Positions 1 through 8,017 are shown, numbered from the stretch's first letter. The stretch: DNA of 64,000 bases from Halomonas campaniensis (GCF_014193375.1 NZ_JACHZF010000007.1:62001-126000); one strand, 5' to 3'. Notes: a model not told the origin generated them from the sequence alone. Numbers and translations are program-made.

Positions 1-133
1 CGATGGCCTCGCGAGCGTTGGCGATGGCTTCGTCGAAGGAGTCGCCAGCGGAGAAGCAGCCGGGCAAGTCGGGCACGACCACGCTACAGGCGTGCTGCTC
101 GTCGCCGATCTCGATGGCAATGGGGTAGTGCAT
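1..133 (-). CDS. hicB: HicB-family antitoxin, 3' end outside the window
   Basis: Only the first 44 codons are present, starting at the ATG at 133 and running off the left edge. The translation begins MHYPIAIEIGDEQHACSVVV and continues with a PDLPGCFSAGDSFDEA segment, the conserved first half of HicB antitoxins, which form a partially degraded RNase H-like fold. HicB binds and neutralises the HicA RNase and often represses its own promoter through a C-terminal DNA-binding domain; that part cannot be seen here. It lies 38 bp downstream of hicA in the same direction, the usual toxin-first order. Confident as to family; completeness unknown. Confidence 0.88.
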   Translation of the reverse strand, partial: MHYPIAIEIGDEQHACSVVVPDLPGCFSAGDSFDEAIANAREAI

Positions 134-171
134 GTGGTGTCGCTCCCGTGTAGTGCCCGATGCAGTAGCCG

Positions 172-354
172 TCACTTCAGTCCGGCCTGCTTTCTGACTG
201 CCTGGATCAACCCCGTCTTCAGGTCCTTCTTAGGGTGAGGCACGGTGATGGTGCCGGGCTTGTGGGGGTGCCGAAAGTGATGGTGGCTGCCCTTGATTCG
301 GTCCAGCCGCCAGCCATCCGCTTCCAGTTCCTTGATCAGGTCCGCGCTCTTCAC
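172..354 (-). CDS. hicA: HicA-family mRNA interferase toxin
   Basis: A 60-residue protein, the normal size for HicA, a small dsRBD-like ribonuclease that cleaves mRNA when its antitoxin is lost. The sequence shows the family's KELEADGW start, the catalytic-His motif GSHHHF at about residues 22-27, and the TVPHPKKDLKTGLI segment typical of the C-terminal half. The start is GTG at 354, chosen because AAGGAG lies 5 nt upstream. It is transcribed leftward ahead of hicB. A promoter with a 17-bp palindrome over its -10 lies just upstream (376-410), consistent with autoregulation by HicB. No truncation or frameshift is visible. Confidence 0.92.
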   Translation of the reverse strand: MKSADLIKELEADGWRLDRIKGSHHHFRHPHKPGTITVPHPKKDLKTGLIQAVRKQAGLK

Positions 355-375
355 CCCGGCTCCTTGTGGCCGTTT

Positions 376-410
376 AGGGTTATAGTAACCCTGGGATGTT
401 CGAGAGGCAA
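376..410 (-). promoter_or_regulatory. hicAB promoter with palindromic operator
   Basis: On the minus strand a -35-like TTGCCT (405-410) is 17 bp from a -10-like TACTAT (382-387). The -10 sits inside a perfect inverted repeat, AGGGTTA-TAG-TAACCCT (376-392). A symmetric site over the -10, just upstream of a toxin-antitoxin operon, is the expected position for binding by the HicB dimer. Inferred from sequence alone. Confidence 0.55.
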
Positions 411-554
411 TTGATCAGAACCCTGAAAACTCCGAGCAATGCGATATCTGTCGCATCGCCTCAGGTGGTGGCGGTTGTGCATTCGGCGCGTGCGGCGTCT
501 CAGGCAGTCCTGCTCGCCGCCGGCGGCCATGGCCAACATACCGAGAGATCACAC

Positions 555-770
555 CTAGCCGGCCCGGGAGAAGGCGATCGGGTCCAGCTCGTGGAGGCCG
601 ATGGTGACGGCGGCCTGGCAGTTAAGGCAGCGCAGGGTGCCGGTGTCGCGGGAGAGCCCCTCGACCCTGAAGCGGCCGAGGCGGAGGTCGGTCGGTTCTT
701 CGCGGTTGCCGCACTGCCGGCAGATGAGGGTCAGGCCATGTACCTTGTGGGTGAGGGTGATGGTGTCCAC
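555..770 (-). CDS. Small zinc-ribbon-like hypothetical protein
   Basis: A 71-residue protein with two CxxC knuckles, CRQCGN near residue 18 and CLNC near residue 48. The pair could bind one zinc ion. The segment between them (LRLGRFRVEGLSRDTG) is basic, as in nucleic-acid-binding zinc ribbons. The start is GTG at 770, supported by a strong AGGAGG about 5 nt upstream, which is the main reason to accept it as a real gene. It stands alone between hicA and a rightward gene. No family is recognised and the function is unknown. Confidence 0.6.
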   Translation of the reverse strand: MDTITLTHKVHGLTLICRQCGNREEPTDLRLGRFRVEGLSRDTGTLRCLNCQAAVTIGLHELDPIAFSRAG

Positions 771-940
771 GCCTACCTCCTGCTTCGTGATGGGGAGTCT
801 TGCCGGGATGCGGGAAGGCAGGTCCGGGCGTCCCGGCGTCCCACTCAGGAACCCTATGCCATCCCCGTCGCGAGCGCCCGTGAAAATGCTTCAAGCGCAA
901 CCGGCGATAACCTTGGAACCCTTTCTGCGAGATGACGGCC

Positions 941-1180
941 ATGTCCCACGAACTGACGGACCACCAGAGGGAGCTGCTGGCGCGCGTGCTGCAGCATGGC
1001 GGGGTGCTCTCCTCGCCCTTCGGCCATTCCGATGAGGATGCCCTGCTGCCGGCGCTGCGCGAGGCTATCGCGGCGCTCGAGGCGCAGGGGCTGATCACGG
1101 TGACGGCACATGATGCCCCCGGGCAGGGCGAGACCCTGACGCTGACCGAGCAGGGCTATGCGGCCCTCGGCATTCGCTGA
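941..1180 (+). CDS. Small hypothetical protein, possible winged-helix fold
   Basis: A 79-residue soluble protein beginning MSHELTDHQRELL. The pattern of a helical N-terminal half, then ALEAQGLITVTAH, then ETLTLTEQGYAALG resembles the recognition-helix and wing layout of small MarR- or PadR-like winged helices; this is an impression, not a match. An in-frame ATG nine bases upstream (932) is possible, but the purine-rich GAG touches it directly and is better placed for the start at 941. It is convergent with the TSUP exporter gene and unrelated to its other neighbours. Function unknown. Confidence 0.55.
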   Translation: MSHELTDHQRELLARVLQHGGVLSSPFGHSDEDALLPALREAIAALEAQGLITVTAHDAPGQGETLTLTEQGYAALGIR

Positions 1181-1215
1181 ACGCCACGCGTCCGCTGTCG
1201 GCGCGAGCCTGGCGC

Positions 1216-2031
1216 TCAGGCGGTGAACACCGTGTAGAGCATCTGCAGCGCCAGGGCCATCAGCATGACGGCGAACACCCGCCTGAGGATGCCCACCGGC
1301 AGCCGGTGGGCGAGCCGCGCGCCGAGAGGGGCGGTGAGGATGCTGAACGGCGCCATGAGCAGCAGCGCGGGCAGGTAGACATAGCCCCAGGCGGCATCCG
1401 GCAGGCCCGCGGTGCCCCAGCCGTTGATGACGTAGCCCAGTGCCCCGGCCAGGGCGATCGGCAGCCCCACCGCGGCCGAGGTGCCGATGGCGTGGGGCAG
1501 CCGCACGTTGCACCAGGTGAGGAAGGGCACGGTGAGCGAGCCGCCGCCGATGGCCACCAGCGCCGAGATGCCGCCGATGCCGAGCCCGGCGCCGGACAGG
1601 CCCACCGCCCCCGGCAGGGTGCGGGTCGGCTTGGGCTTCAGGTTGGCGAGCATCTGCAGCGACATCAGCACCATGAAGCCGGCGAAGAAGATCGCCAGGC
1701 CGCGGGTCGGCATCAGGGCGGCGACGAAGGTGGCCAGGAAGGTCCCGGCGAGGATGGCCGGGGTGATGTGGCGCACGATGGGCCAGCGCACCGCGCCATG
1801 CCGATGGTGCGACCAGAGGCTGGCCGAGGCCGACGGCACGATGGCCGCCATGGCGGTACCCAGCGCCAGGTGGGCGATGTGCTCGTGGGGGACCCCCTGG
1901 ATCACGAACAGCGATGTCAGGATCGGCACCATGATGCCGCCGCCGCCGATGCCGAGCAGGCCGGCCATCAGGCCGACGAAGCTTCCCAGGGCCAGGTAGG
2001 CCAACCACCAGATGGGATCCAATGCCCTCAC
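1216..2031 (-). CDS. TSUP/TauE-SafE family membrane exporter
   Basis: A 271-residue polytopic membrane protein of the sulfite exporter TauE/SafE (TSUP) type. These carriers move sulfite, sulfoacetate or other small organosulfur anions across the inner membrane. It has about eight hydrophobic segments in two related halves, each opening with a glycine-rich signature: GLLGIGGGGIMVP near residue 24 and GIGGISALVAIGGGSLTVP near residue 151. The internal repeat of this signature is diagnostic. Length matches the family (250-280). It is monocistronic and convergent with the small gene to its left. The substrate cannot be told from sequence. Confidence 0.85.
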   Translation of the reverse strand: MRALDPIWWLAYLALGSFVGLMAGLLGIGGGGIMVPILTSLFVIQGVPHEHIAHLALGTAMAAIVPSASASLWSHHRHGAVRWPIVRHITPAILAGTFLATFVAALMPTRGLAIFFAGFMVLMSLQMLANLKPKPTRTLPGAVGLSGAGLGIGGISALVAIGGGSLTVPFLTWCNVRLPHAIGTSAAVGLPIALAGALGYVINGWGTAGLPDAAWGYVYLPALLLMAPFSILTAPLGARLAHRLPVGILRRVFAVMLMALALQMLYTVFTA

Positions 2032-2252
2032 TCCTTCCGCGGGTTCGTTCGGTGCCTGGTCTCAGGCGATGAAGGCAGCAGTGTAGAGGAAAACGCGCGG
2101 CGAAGGGGCCCGGGGCCCCGACCAGCCACTGTCGAGGCGCCGCGGCTTGACCCCCGTCGGGGTCGGCGGCGGCGGCAATGTGCTATGAAGAAGGGGCAGG
2201 GCAGTGCCGTCAGGGCGCTGCCGGCCATGTCACGACCACAGGAGAGGGCATC

Positions 2253-2576
2253 ATGGCGGACCGCAAGGCGAGACTGGAGGGGCTGCGCGACGAGCTGATC
2301 GAGCGGATCGAGCGCTACCGGGCCCACAAGGAGCAGAGGAACGGCCCGCTGGACAAGGACATGGAGGAGCAGGCCGTCGAACTGCAGAACGATGAGGTGG
2401 TCGATTCCCTGGAGAACGAGGCCGAGGAGGAGCTGCATCAGGTGATGCACGCCCTGGGGCGCCTCGAGTCGGGGGAAGGGGAGCGCTGCGAGGCCTGTGG
2501 TGAGCCGATCCTGCCGGCCCGGCTGGAGGCGCTGCCCTATACCACCCTGTGCCGGGAGTGTGCCGAGTCGCGTTGA
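2253..2576 (+). CDS. TraR/DksA-family zinc-finger protein
   Basis: A 107-residue protein with a charged coiled-coil N-terminal part (residues 1-65, rich in Glu, Arg and Lys) and a C-terminal zinc finger, CEACGEPI followed about 16 residues later by CRECA. This is the layout of DksA/TraR proteins, which enter the RNA polymerase secondary channel and tune transcription with ppGpp. It is shorter than DksA proper (about 150) and closer to the YbiI-like and short DksA-like group. The start at 2253 is chosen because AGGAGAGG lies just upstream. The coiled-coil tip reads LDKDMEEQAVELQND rather than DksA's DxxA motif, so DksA-like activity is uncertain. Confidence 0.8.
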   Translation: MADRKARLEGLRDELIERIERYRAHKEQRNGPLDKDMEEQAVELQNDEVVDSLENEAEEELHQVMHALGRLESGEGERCEACGEPILPARLEALPYTTLCRECAESR

Positions 2577-2647
2577 CCCGCCATGCAGGACGCGCGCCCC
2601 GTGCCGGTGGTAGCCTGAGGCCAGGATCATCGGCTGGGAGGTCGCGA

Positions 2648-3235
2648 ATGAATGCGTGGTGTCGGTGGTGTGGTGCGGGCCTGTTGGCCCTGCTGCTGGC
2701 GGGCTGTGGCGGTGACGGGGGCGATCCGGCGCCGGACGAGGGCCTGGACGAGGCCGGGCGGACCGAAGAGGCCCAGGCCCAGCCGGCGCCCGAGCCCGAG
2801 GTGGAGCCGTTCGCCGAGCCCGTCGCGATCGATTTCACGGCCAGCCTGCGCAGCGATCGGCGCCTGATGGTGGAGGGCGAGAGCAACCTGCCCGATGATA
2901 CCCGGCTGCGGGTCGTGGTCGAGCGCGAGCTCAGCGGCGTCCGCTGGCAGTCGAGGATCACCCTGAATGACGGGCGCTTCGCCGCGGGGCCCTTCGGACC
3001 GGGCAGCGGTCTCCCCGACGGTGGCTACACCATCACGGTTCACCTGCCCGAGGCGAGCGTCCAGCCGCTGGAGGTGCGTCGGCGCCTGGGCGACCAGGGC
3101 GAGCATCTGACGGGGCCGCTGGTCAGCATGTCGCGCCATGGCCTGGGCCAGGTGGCCAGCACCTCCCGCCGCTTCCTGGTGGGCAACGAGCCGCGACGCA
3201 CCACCGACCGGGTCGAGGTGCTGGGCATCGAGTGA
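2648..3235 (+). CDS. Predicted lipoprotein of unknown function
   Basis: A 195-residue protein with a lipoprotein signal: a short N-region, a hydrophobic core, then LLLAGC, giving a predicted lipidated Cys at about residue 20. A low-complexity acidic and Pro-rich linker follows (residues 21-58), then a beta-rich globular domain with ITLNDGRFAAGPFGP and GGYTITVHLPEA, which reads like an immunoglobulin- or Big-like fold. The start at 2648 has GGGAGG upstream. It sits 72 bp after the DksA-like gene in the same direction, perhaps co-transcribed. A cell-envelope location is likely; no family is recognised. Confidence 0.65.
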   Translation: MNAWCRWCGAGLLALLLAGCGGDGGDPAPDEGLDEAGRTEEAQAQPAPEPEVEPFAEPVAIDFTASLRSDRRLMVEGESNLPDDTRLRVVVERELSGVRWQSRITLNDGRFAAGPFGPGSGLPDGGYTITVHLPEASVQPLEVRRRLGDQGEHLTGPLVSMSRHGLGQVASTSRRFLVGNEPRRTTDRVEVLGIE

Positions 3236-3269
3236 TGGGGGGTCCGAGAGTGGGGCGGACGAGGAGGGC

Positions 3270-3860
3270 TCAGAGCGCCTCTGCCCGCCAGCGTGCCACC
3301 AGCTTGCCGAGCAGGCGGGTGTCGGGGGTATAGCCGACCACCTCGTCGCTCTCCTCGGCCTGGAACTGCAGTTCGCCGGTGGGGCCCTGGCTCACCCGAC
3401 GGATGCAGTGGCGCCCCTCGCGCTCGACCAGGTAGAGCCCGGTCTGGCGGAAGATCTCGGTGGGCGCCACCGCGACCAGGTCGCCTGCCGCGATGAAGTC
3501 GAAGGTTTCGCCCGGTACCGGGGTGAGCAGGAAGCAGTCGCCCTCCCACTCCTGGGCGGGGACCAGTTCGAAGGGCATCTCGATGCGGCCGGCCCCCGGA
3601 TCCTGCCAGGGGGCCGGAGGGTCGCTGCGCAGGTAGAGCGGCTTCGCCCGTCCGCTGGACTCCCCCTCGATCAGCCGCGAGAGGGGGCAGCCCAGGGCCT
3701 CCGCCAGCGCGACCAGCCGCTCGTGGCCGATCTGCTTGATGGCGCCGGACTCCCAGTACGAGATGGTCACATCGGAGACGCCGACCCGGCGCGCCAGGGC
3801 GGCCTTGTTGAGGTTTGCCTCCAGCCGAAGCTCCTTGATACGCGGGCCTAGTGAGTCCAT
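3270..3860 (-). CDS. XRE-family regulator with degenerate S24/LexA-like domain
   Basis: A 196-residue two-domain regulator. Residues 3-60 form an XRE helix-turn-helix (RIKELRLEANLNKAALA, then VSDVTISYWESG). Residues 90-190 look like the S24 peptidase fold of LexA and phage CI repressors. Where active members have a GDSM catalytic-Ser motif this protein has PGETF, and the later catalytic Lys segment reads CIRRV, so the self-cleavage dyad appears lost. The start at 3860 has AGGAAA upstream. It is convergent with the lipoprotein gene. No phage genes are nearby, so it is probably a chromosomal regulator whose C-terminal domain serves dimerisation or ligand binding. Confidence 0.78.
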   Translation of the reverse strand: MDSLGPRIKELRLEANLNKAALARRVGVSDVTISYWESGAIKQIGHERLVALAEALGCPLSRLIEGESSGRAKPLYLRSDPPAPWQDPGAGRIEMPFELVPAQEWEGDCFLLTPVPGETFDFIAAGDLVAVAPTEIFRQTGLYLVEREGRHCIRRVSQGPTGELQFQAEESDEVVGYTPDTRLLGKLVARWRAEAL

Positions 3861-3998
3861 GGGCGTTTCCTGTCGAGACATAATCGGGGGGGTAATGGCC
3901 CCGGGGATGATCTGCGATCGGCCGGGGTTGTGCAACAGCGCGCCTCAACGCTTGGATGCGACGCTGCGTTGAATCATCGGCTTTGGCGACAGGCCGGG

Positions 3999-4739
3999 CT
4001 ACCAGGCGACGGGGTCGCCGGCCCAGTCGTAGAAGCTTCCGCTCTCCTCGGGGGTGCGTTCGCCCAGCACCGCGAGCAGCCGCTCGGCCACGAAGGCGGG
4101 GTCGAACAGCTTGCCCTCGGGCACCCGGGCCTGGAAGGGCTTCGACAGCGGGGTATCGGTGGTGCCGGGGTGCAGGCAGACCACCGTGCTTTCGGGGTTG
4201 AGGCGGCGCAGCTCCACCGCGGCGGTCTTCATCAGCATGTTGTGGGCGGCCTTGCTGGCGCGGTAGGCATACCAGCCCCCCAGGCGGTTGTCCCCGATCG
4301 ACCCCACCCGGGCGGAGAGGCTGCCGATGAGAACCGGGTGGCGCCCCTGCAGGCCGGCCTGCAGGGCCTTGAGCAGCAGGGCGGGCGTGGCGGCGTTGAC
4401 GTGCATCAGCCGGGCCAGGGCCTCGGCCTCCAGGGCGTCCAGGCGCTTCTCGGGGGCAATGCCGCGCGAGGTGTCGTGGAGCAGGCCGATGGCATTGAAG
4501 AGCAGGTGGACGGGGGCATCCTGCAGGTGTCGCGACACCGCGGCCAGGCCCTCGGGGGTCGTCACATCGGCGCAGAGTGATGCGTAGCGCGGGTCCCCTC
4601 GGGAGGTCTCGCGCCGGCTGACGCCGATCACCCGGCCGGGGCGGTCGCTGGCCAGCAGGGTATCGATCACGGCACTGCCGATCCCTCCCGAGGCGCCGGT
4701 GACCAGGGCGGTGAATCCATGGGGCAGTCGGGGCAGCAT
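3999..4739 (-). CDS. Short-chain dehydrogenase/reductase (SDR)
   Basis: A 246-residue classical-type SDR. The N-terminal dinucleotide-binding motif TGASGGIG is at residues 14-21, a catalytic-Ser region IGSLSARVG is near 132, and the catalytic pair sits in YRASKAA at about 155-161. The NNAG motif appears as NAIG. The pattern resembles C-factor-like SDRs, small NAD(P)-dependent oxidoreductases of broad or unknown substrate. The start at 4739 is preceded by GAGGAG. It is divergent from gltX, sharing a 138-bp intergenic region. The substrate is not inferable. Confidence 0.82.
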   Translation of the reverse strand: MLPRLPHGFTALVTGASGGIGSAVIDTLLASDRPGRVIGVSRRETSRGDPRYASLCADVTTPEGLAAVSRHLQDAPVHLLFNAIGLLHDTSRGIAPEKRLDALEAEALARLMHVNAATPALLLKALQAGLQGRHPVLIGSLSARVGSIGDNRLGGWYAYRASKAAHNMLMKTAAVELRRLNPESTVVCLHPGTTDTPLSKPFQARVPEGKLFDPAFVAERLLAVLGERTPEESGSFYDWAGDPVAW

Positions 4740-4828
4740 CCGGTGGTCTCCTCGTGACGGTGTCCGACATGGACCGCAGGCGTGGGCGATGATTCCCCGC
4801 GGCGGCTGCCCACGCCAGGCGAGGTGCG

Positions 4829-4834
4829 TATAAT
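4829..4834 (+). promoter_or_regulatory. Putative -10 element for gltX
   Basis: A perfect TATAAT lies 44 bp upstream of the gltX start in the gltX-SDR divergent region. No convincing -35 is seen 16-18 bp upstream, so this is only a likely -10 box. Confidence 0.4.
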
Positions 4835-4877
4835 GCCGCCAGTCAATTCCATTCATGGTTCCGGGATAACGCACGAC

Positions 4878-6359
4878 ATGACCGTACGCACTCGTATCGC
4901 GCCGTCACCGACCGGTGATCCCCATGTGGGCACCGCCTATATCGCCCTGTTCAACCTCTGCTTCGCGCGCCAGCACGGTGGCCAGTTCATCCTGCGCATC
5001 GAGGATACCGACCGGGTGCGCTCCACCGCCGAATCCGAGCAGATGATCCTCGACTCGCTGCGCTGGCTCGGCCTGGAGTGGGACGAGGGGCCCGACGTGG
5101 GCGGCCCCCACGGCCCCTACCGGCAGAGCGAGCGCGGCGACATCTACGGCGAGTACGCGCGCCAGCTGATCGAGGCCGGGCACGCCTTCAGGTGCTACCG
5201 CACCAGCGAGGAGCTCGACGAGCTGCGCGAGGCGCGCAAGGCGGCCGGCATGCAGCTGGCCCTCAAGCCCGCCGACCTGGCCCTGCCGGCCGAGGAGCAG
5301 GCACGCCGCGAGAAGGAGGGCTGGCCCCACGTGGTGCGCATGGCGGTGCCCAGCCACGGCACCTGCGTGATCCAGGACATGCTGCGCGGCACCATCGAGG
5401 TGGACTGGGCTCAGGTGGATGCCCAGATCCTGCTCAAGTCCGACGGCATGCCCACCTATCACCTGGCCAACGTGGTGGATGACCACCTGATGGGCATCAC
5501 CCACGTGCTGCGCGGCGAGGAGTGGATCAACTCGGCGCCCAAGCACCAGCTGCTCTACGAGTACTTCGGCTGGGAGATGCCCCGGCTCTGCCACATGCCG
5601 CTGCTGCGCAACCCCGACAAGTCCAAGCTCTCCAAGCGCAAGAACCCGACGTCCATCAACTACTACCGGCGCATGGGATTCCTGCCCCAGGCGGTGATCA
5701 ACTACCTGGGCCGCATGGGCTGGTCGATGCCGGACGAGCGCGAGAAGTTCAGCCTCGACGAGATGATGGCCCACTTCGACATCCAGCGGGTCTCGCTGGG
5801 CGGCCCGGTGTTCGACCTGGAGAAGCTCACCTGGCTCAACGGCCTCTACATCCGCGAGGAGCTCGACGACGAGGCGTTTCTCAAGGCACTGATGGAGTGG
5901 GCCTTCAATGAGCGCTACGTCAAGGAGATCCTGCCCCAGGTGCGCCCGCGGGTGGAGACCCTCTCCGAAGTGGTGCCCCTGGCCGGCCACTTCTTCTCCG
6001 GGCTGCCGGCGATCGGCGAGGAGAGCTTCGACAACGTCAAGCTGGGCCGCGAGGACCTGGTCAGGCTGCTGCAGTTCCTGGTGTGGCGCTTCGAGGCCGT
6101 GCCGGCCTGGCACAAGGAGGTCCTGCTCGGCGAGGTGAAGGCGCTGGCCGGCCACTTCGACCTGAAGATGAAGGAGTTCCTGGCGCCGGTGTTCATCGCC
6201 ATCACCGGCTCCAGCGCCAGCACCTCGGTCATGGACGCCATGGCGATCCTCGGCTCCGACATGACCCGGGCGCGCCTGCGCCATGCCATCGAGGTGCTGG
6301 GCGGCGTCTCCAAGAAGCAGGCCAAGCGCTTCGAGAAGGAATTCCGCGAGCTCCCGTGA
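4878..6359 (+). CDS. gltX: Glutamate--tRNA ligase
   Basis: A 493-residue class I aminoacyl-tRNA synthetase that charges tRNA-Glu. It opens [17 protein letters not shown], whose PHVG is the HIGH-type signature. The KMSKS equivalent is KSKLSKRKN at about residue 250, and the C-terminal third is the alpha-helical anticodon-binding domain. Length is normal. The start at 4878 is set by homology: the family always begins a few residues before RIAPSPTG, and the in-frame upstream extension is not conserved. It is followed 58 bp later by tRNA-Ala and then tRNA-Glu, so the enzyme gene sits beside its own substrate gene. Confidence 0.97.
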   Translation: MTVRTRIAPSPTGDPHVGTAYIALFNLCFARQHGGQFILRIEDTDRVRSTAESEQMILDSLRWLGLEWDEGPDVGGPHGPYRQSERGDIYGEYARQLIEAGHAFRCYRTSEELDELREARKAAGMQLALKPADLALPAEEQARREKEGWPHVVRMAVPSHGTCVIQDMLRGTIEVDWAQVDAQILLKSDGMPTYHLANVVDDHLMGITHVLRGEEWINSAPKHQLLYEYFGWEMPRLCHMPLLRNPDKSKLSKRKNPTSINYYRRMGFLPQAVINYLGRMGWSMPDEREKFSLDEMMAHFDIQRVSLGGPVFDLEKLTWLNGLYIREELDDEAFLKALMEWAFNERYVKEILPQVRPRVETLSEVVPLAGHFFSGLPAIGEESFDNVKLGREDLVRLLQFLVWRFEAVPAWHKEVLLGEVKALAGHFDLKMKEFLAPVFIAITGSSASTSVMDAMAILGSDMTRARLRHAIEVLGGVSKKQAKRFEKEFRELP

Positions 6360-6417
6360 TTTCCTGTTGACGAAGTCGGGGCGGATCAGTAACATACGCC
6401 TCGTCTTCACGACACGT

Positions 6418-6493
6418 GGGGCCTTAGCTCAGCTGGGAGAGCGCGACACTGGCAGTGTCGAGGTCAGCGGTTCGATCCCGCTAGGCTCCACCA
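6418..6493 (+). tRNA. tRNA-Ala (GGC)
   Basis: A 76-nt cloverleaf including the encoded CCA end. The acceptor stem GGGGCCT pairs with AGGCTCC and contains the G3:U70 wobble that is the universal alanine identity element. The anticodon stem CGACA/TGTCG encloses the loop CTGGCAG, giving anticodon GGC. The T arm GGTTCGATC is standard. Confidence 0.97.
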
Positions 6494-6518
6494 CTTCACC
6501 TCGTGCAACGACATCTGC

Positions 6519-6594
6519 GTCCCATTCGTCTAGTGGCCTAGGACACCGCCCTTTCACGGCGGGAACAGGGGTTCGAACCCCCTATGGGACGCCA
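6519..6594 (+). tRNA. tRNA-Glu (TTC)
   Basis: A 76-nt tRNA with encoded CCA. The acceptor stem GTCCCAT pairs with ATGGGAC. The anticodon stem CCGCC/GGCGG surrounds CTTTCAC, giving anticodon TTC. It closely resembles E. coli tRNA-Glu. It lies 25 nt after tRNA-Ala, probably in one transcript, and a UUCG-loop terminator follows. Confidence 0.97.
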
Positions 6595-6634
6595 CTCTTC
6601 TTCCCCCTTGCCGCGTGGCGAGGGGTCGACACAG

Positions 6635-6656
6635 GGACGCCTTCGGGCGTCCTTTG
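6635..6656 (+). terminator. Rho-independent terminator after the tRNA pair
   Basis: A 7-bp stem, GGACGCC with GGCGTCC, is closed by a stable TTCG tetraloop and followed by TTT. It is 40 nt after tRNA-Glu and ends the gltX-tRNA unit. Confidence 0.75.
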
Positions 6657-7060
6657 CGTCTCTGGGCCGACCGTTGGTCCTTTCGTTGACTCCGGCGTCC
6701 CGGACCGCGTGATCCTCCCCCCATTTTCGGCTTGACAAGCCCTTGACTTGTCCACGTTGCCGGTCCCTTCGCGGCTGCCTGTGCACAGGGCGCGCGCAAA
6801 TCCCCATGGCTGTGGGGTTTTTGATTATTCCTTTCTAAATCAATGGCTTATCAAAGATCAAAATTTGACCAATCTGAGTCGAGCCCCCAGTTCATGGCGA
6901 TTCGAGGGCCTTTTCGCGTGGTTGTGAACAGGGTTATCCACAGAATGTGTGGAAAACGGTACGGGGTTGCGGTACGACGGCTTTCAGGCACGAGTAGGGG
7001 GGAGCGTCAACCCTGAAAGATGAGATTTCTGATGCTCCTGGAGGGAGGGGGGGAGAAGAG
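6657..7060. other. Gene-free stretch with AT-rich island and DnaA-box-like sites
   Basis: No credible gene is seen between the tRNA terminator and the dehydrogenase terminator. The stretch about 6820-6880 is markedly AT-rich against a GC-rich background and contains a GATC. A perfect DnaA-type box TTATCCACA lies at 6934-6942, and six bases later TGTGGAAAA (6948-6956) is the inverted variant TTTTCCACA. The arrangement resembles a small origin-like or DnaA-titration site, but no dnaA, dnaN, gyrB or mnmG is near. Function not established. Confidence 0.4.
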
Positions 7061-7086
7061 GCCGGCAGGCGATGTCGCCTGCCGGC
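7061..7086 (-). terminator. Hairpin terminator after the dehydrogenase
   Basis: A near-perfect inverted repeat (GCCGGCAGGCGA with TCGCCTGCCGGC) begins 6 bp beyond the stop codon of the leftward gene. The exit side in that direction reads CTCTTCT, a weak pyrimidine tract. Confidence 0.6.
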
Positions 7087-7092
7087 GGGGGC

Positions 7093-7983
7093 TCACGCCT
7101 TGCCGAAGGCGCGCAGGCGGCGCAGCAGCGAGGAGGTGTCCCAGCGGCTGCCACCCATCACCTGGACGTCGGCATAGAACTGGTCGACCAGCGCGGTGAC
7201 CGGCAGGCGAGCCTGGAGGCGACGGGCCTGCTCCAGGCAGATCCCCAGGTCCTTGCGCATCCAGTCCACCGCGAAGCCATGCTCGTACTCGTCGCGGATC
7301 ATGGTCTGGTGGCGGTTCTCCATCTGCCAGGAGCCGGCGGCCCCCTGGGAGATCACCTCGACCACGCGCTGCTGGTCGAGGCCCGCCTGCTCGGCGAAGT
7401 GAAGCCCCTCGGCGAGCCCCTGGACCAGGCCGGCGATGCAGATCTGGTTGACCATCTTGGTCAGCTGGCCGCTGCCGGCGGGGCCCATCAGGGTCACCGC
7501 ACGGGAGTAGTGGGCAAGCACCGGCTCGGCGCGGGCGAAGTTGGCCTCGCTGCCGCCGCACATCACGGTCAGCGCGCCGTTCTCGGCCCCCTGCTGGCCG
7601 CCTGAAACGGGGGCGTCGACAAAGCCGATGCCGCGCTCGCGGCAGGCGGCGTCCAGCTCCTCGGCGAGGTCCGCCGACGCCGTGGTGTGATCCACCAGCA
7701 GGCTGCCCTCGGTCATGCCGGAGAGGGCGCCATCCTCGCCGGTGGTGACCTGCCGGACGTCGTCGTCATTGCCCACGCAGACCAGTACCAGGTCGGCGCC
7801 CTCGGCGGCCTCGCGGGGGGTGGGGTGGTGGCTGCCACCGTGCTCGGCGGCCCAGGCCTCGCCCTTGGCGGCGGTGCGGTTGTAGACGCGAACCGTGAGG
7901 CCGGCGCGGGCCAGGTGGCCGGCCATGGGGTAGCCCATCACGCCCAGGCCGATGAAGGCGACGGTGGAGATCGGTTGGCTCAT
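7093..7983 (-). CDS. NAD(P)-dependent beta-hydroxyacid dehydrogenase
   Basis: A 296-residue member of the 3-hydroxyisobutyrate / 2-hydroxy-3-oxopropionate (tartronate semialdehyde) reductase family. The N-terminal Rossmann motif is FIGLGVMGYPMAGHL (residues 10-24). The substrate-binding signature is DAPVSGG near 122. The catalytic Lys is in GSGQLTKMVNQ at about 170-180. Length and order are standard for the family. Members reduce or oxidise 3-carbon and 4-carbon beta-hydroxyacids in glyoxylate, valine or taurine breakdown; the exact substrate is not determinable. It is monocistronic with hairpins on both sides, and shares its upstream terminator region with gltA. Confidence 0.88.
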   Translation of the reverse strand: MSQPISTVAFIGLGVMGYPMAGHLARAGLTVRVYNRTAAKGEAWAAEHGGSHHPTPREAAEGADLVLVCVGNDDDVRQVTTGEDGALSGMTEGSLLVDHTTASADLAEELDAACRERGIGFVDAPVSGGQQGAENGALTVMCGGSEANFARAEPVLAHYSRAVTLMGPAGSGQLTKMVNQICIAGLVQGLAEGLHFAEQAGLDQQRVVEVISQGAAGSWQMENRHQTMIRDEYEHGFAVDWMRKDLGICLEQARRLQARLPVTALVDQFYADVQVMGGSRWDTSSLLRRLRAFGKA

Positions 7984-8017
7984 TGCTGATTCCTTGCTCT
8001 TCAGGGTGGGAGAACGC

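Noticed and set aside
351-539. Short minus-strand frame overlapping the hicA start
   Set aside because: It covers the hicA promoter and palindrome, has an Arg-rich random composition and no ribosome site.
3270-3860. Phage repressor marking a prophage
   Set aside because: The protein has CI-like layout, but no integrase, structural or lysis genes, attachment sites or composition shift are nearby.
6820-6960. Full chromosomal origin (oriC)
   Set aside because: Only two DnaA-like boxes are present and none of the usual origin neighbours. Kept only as a possible DnaA-binding locus.
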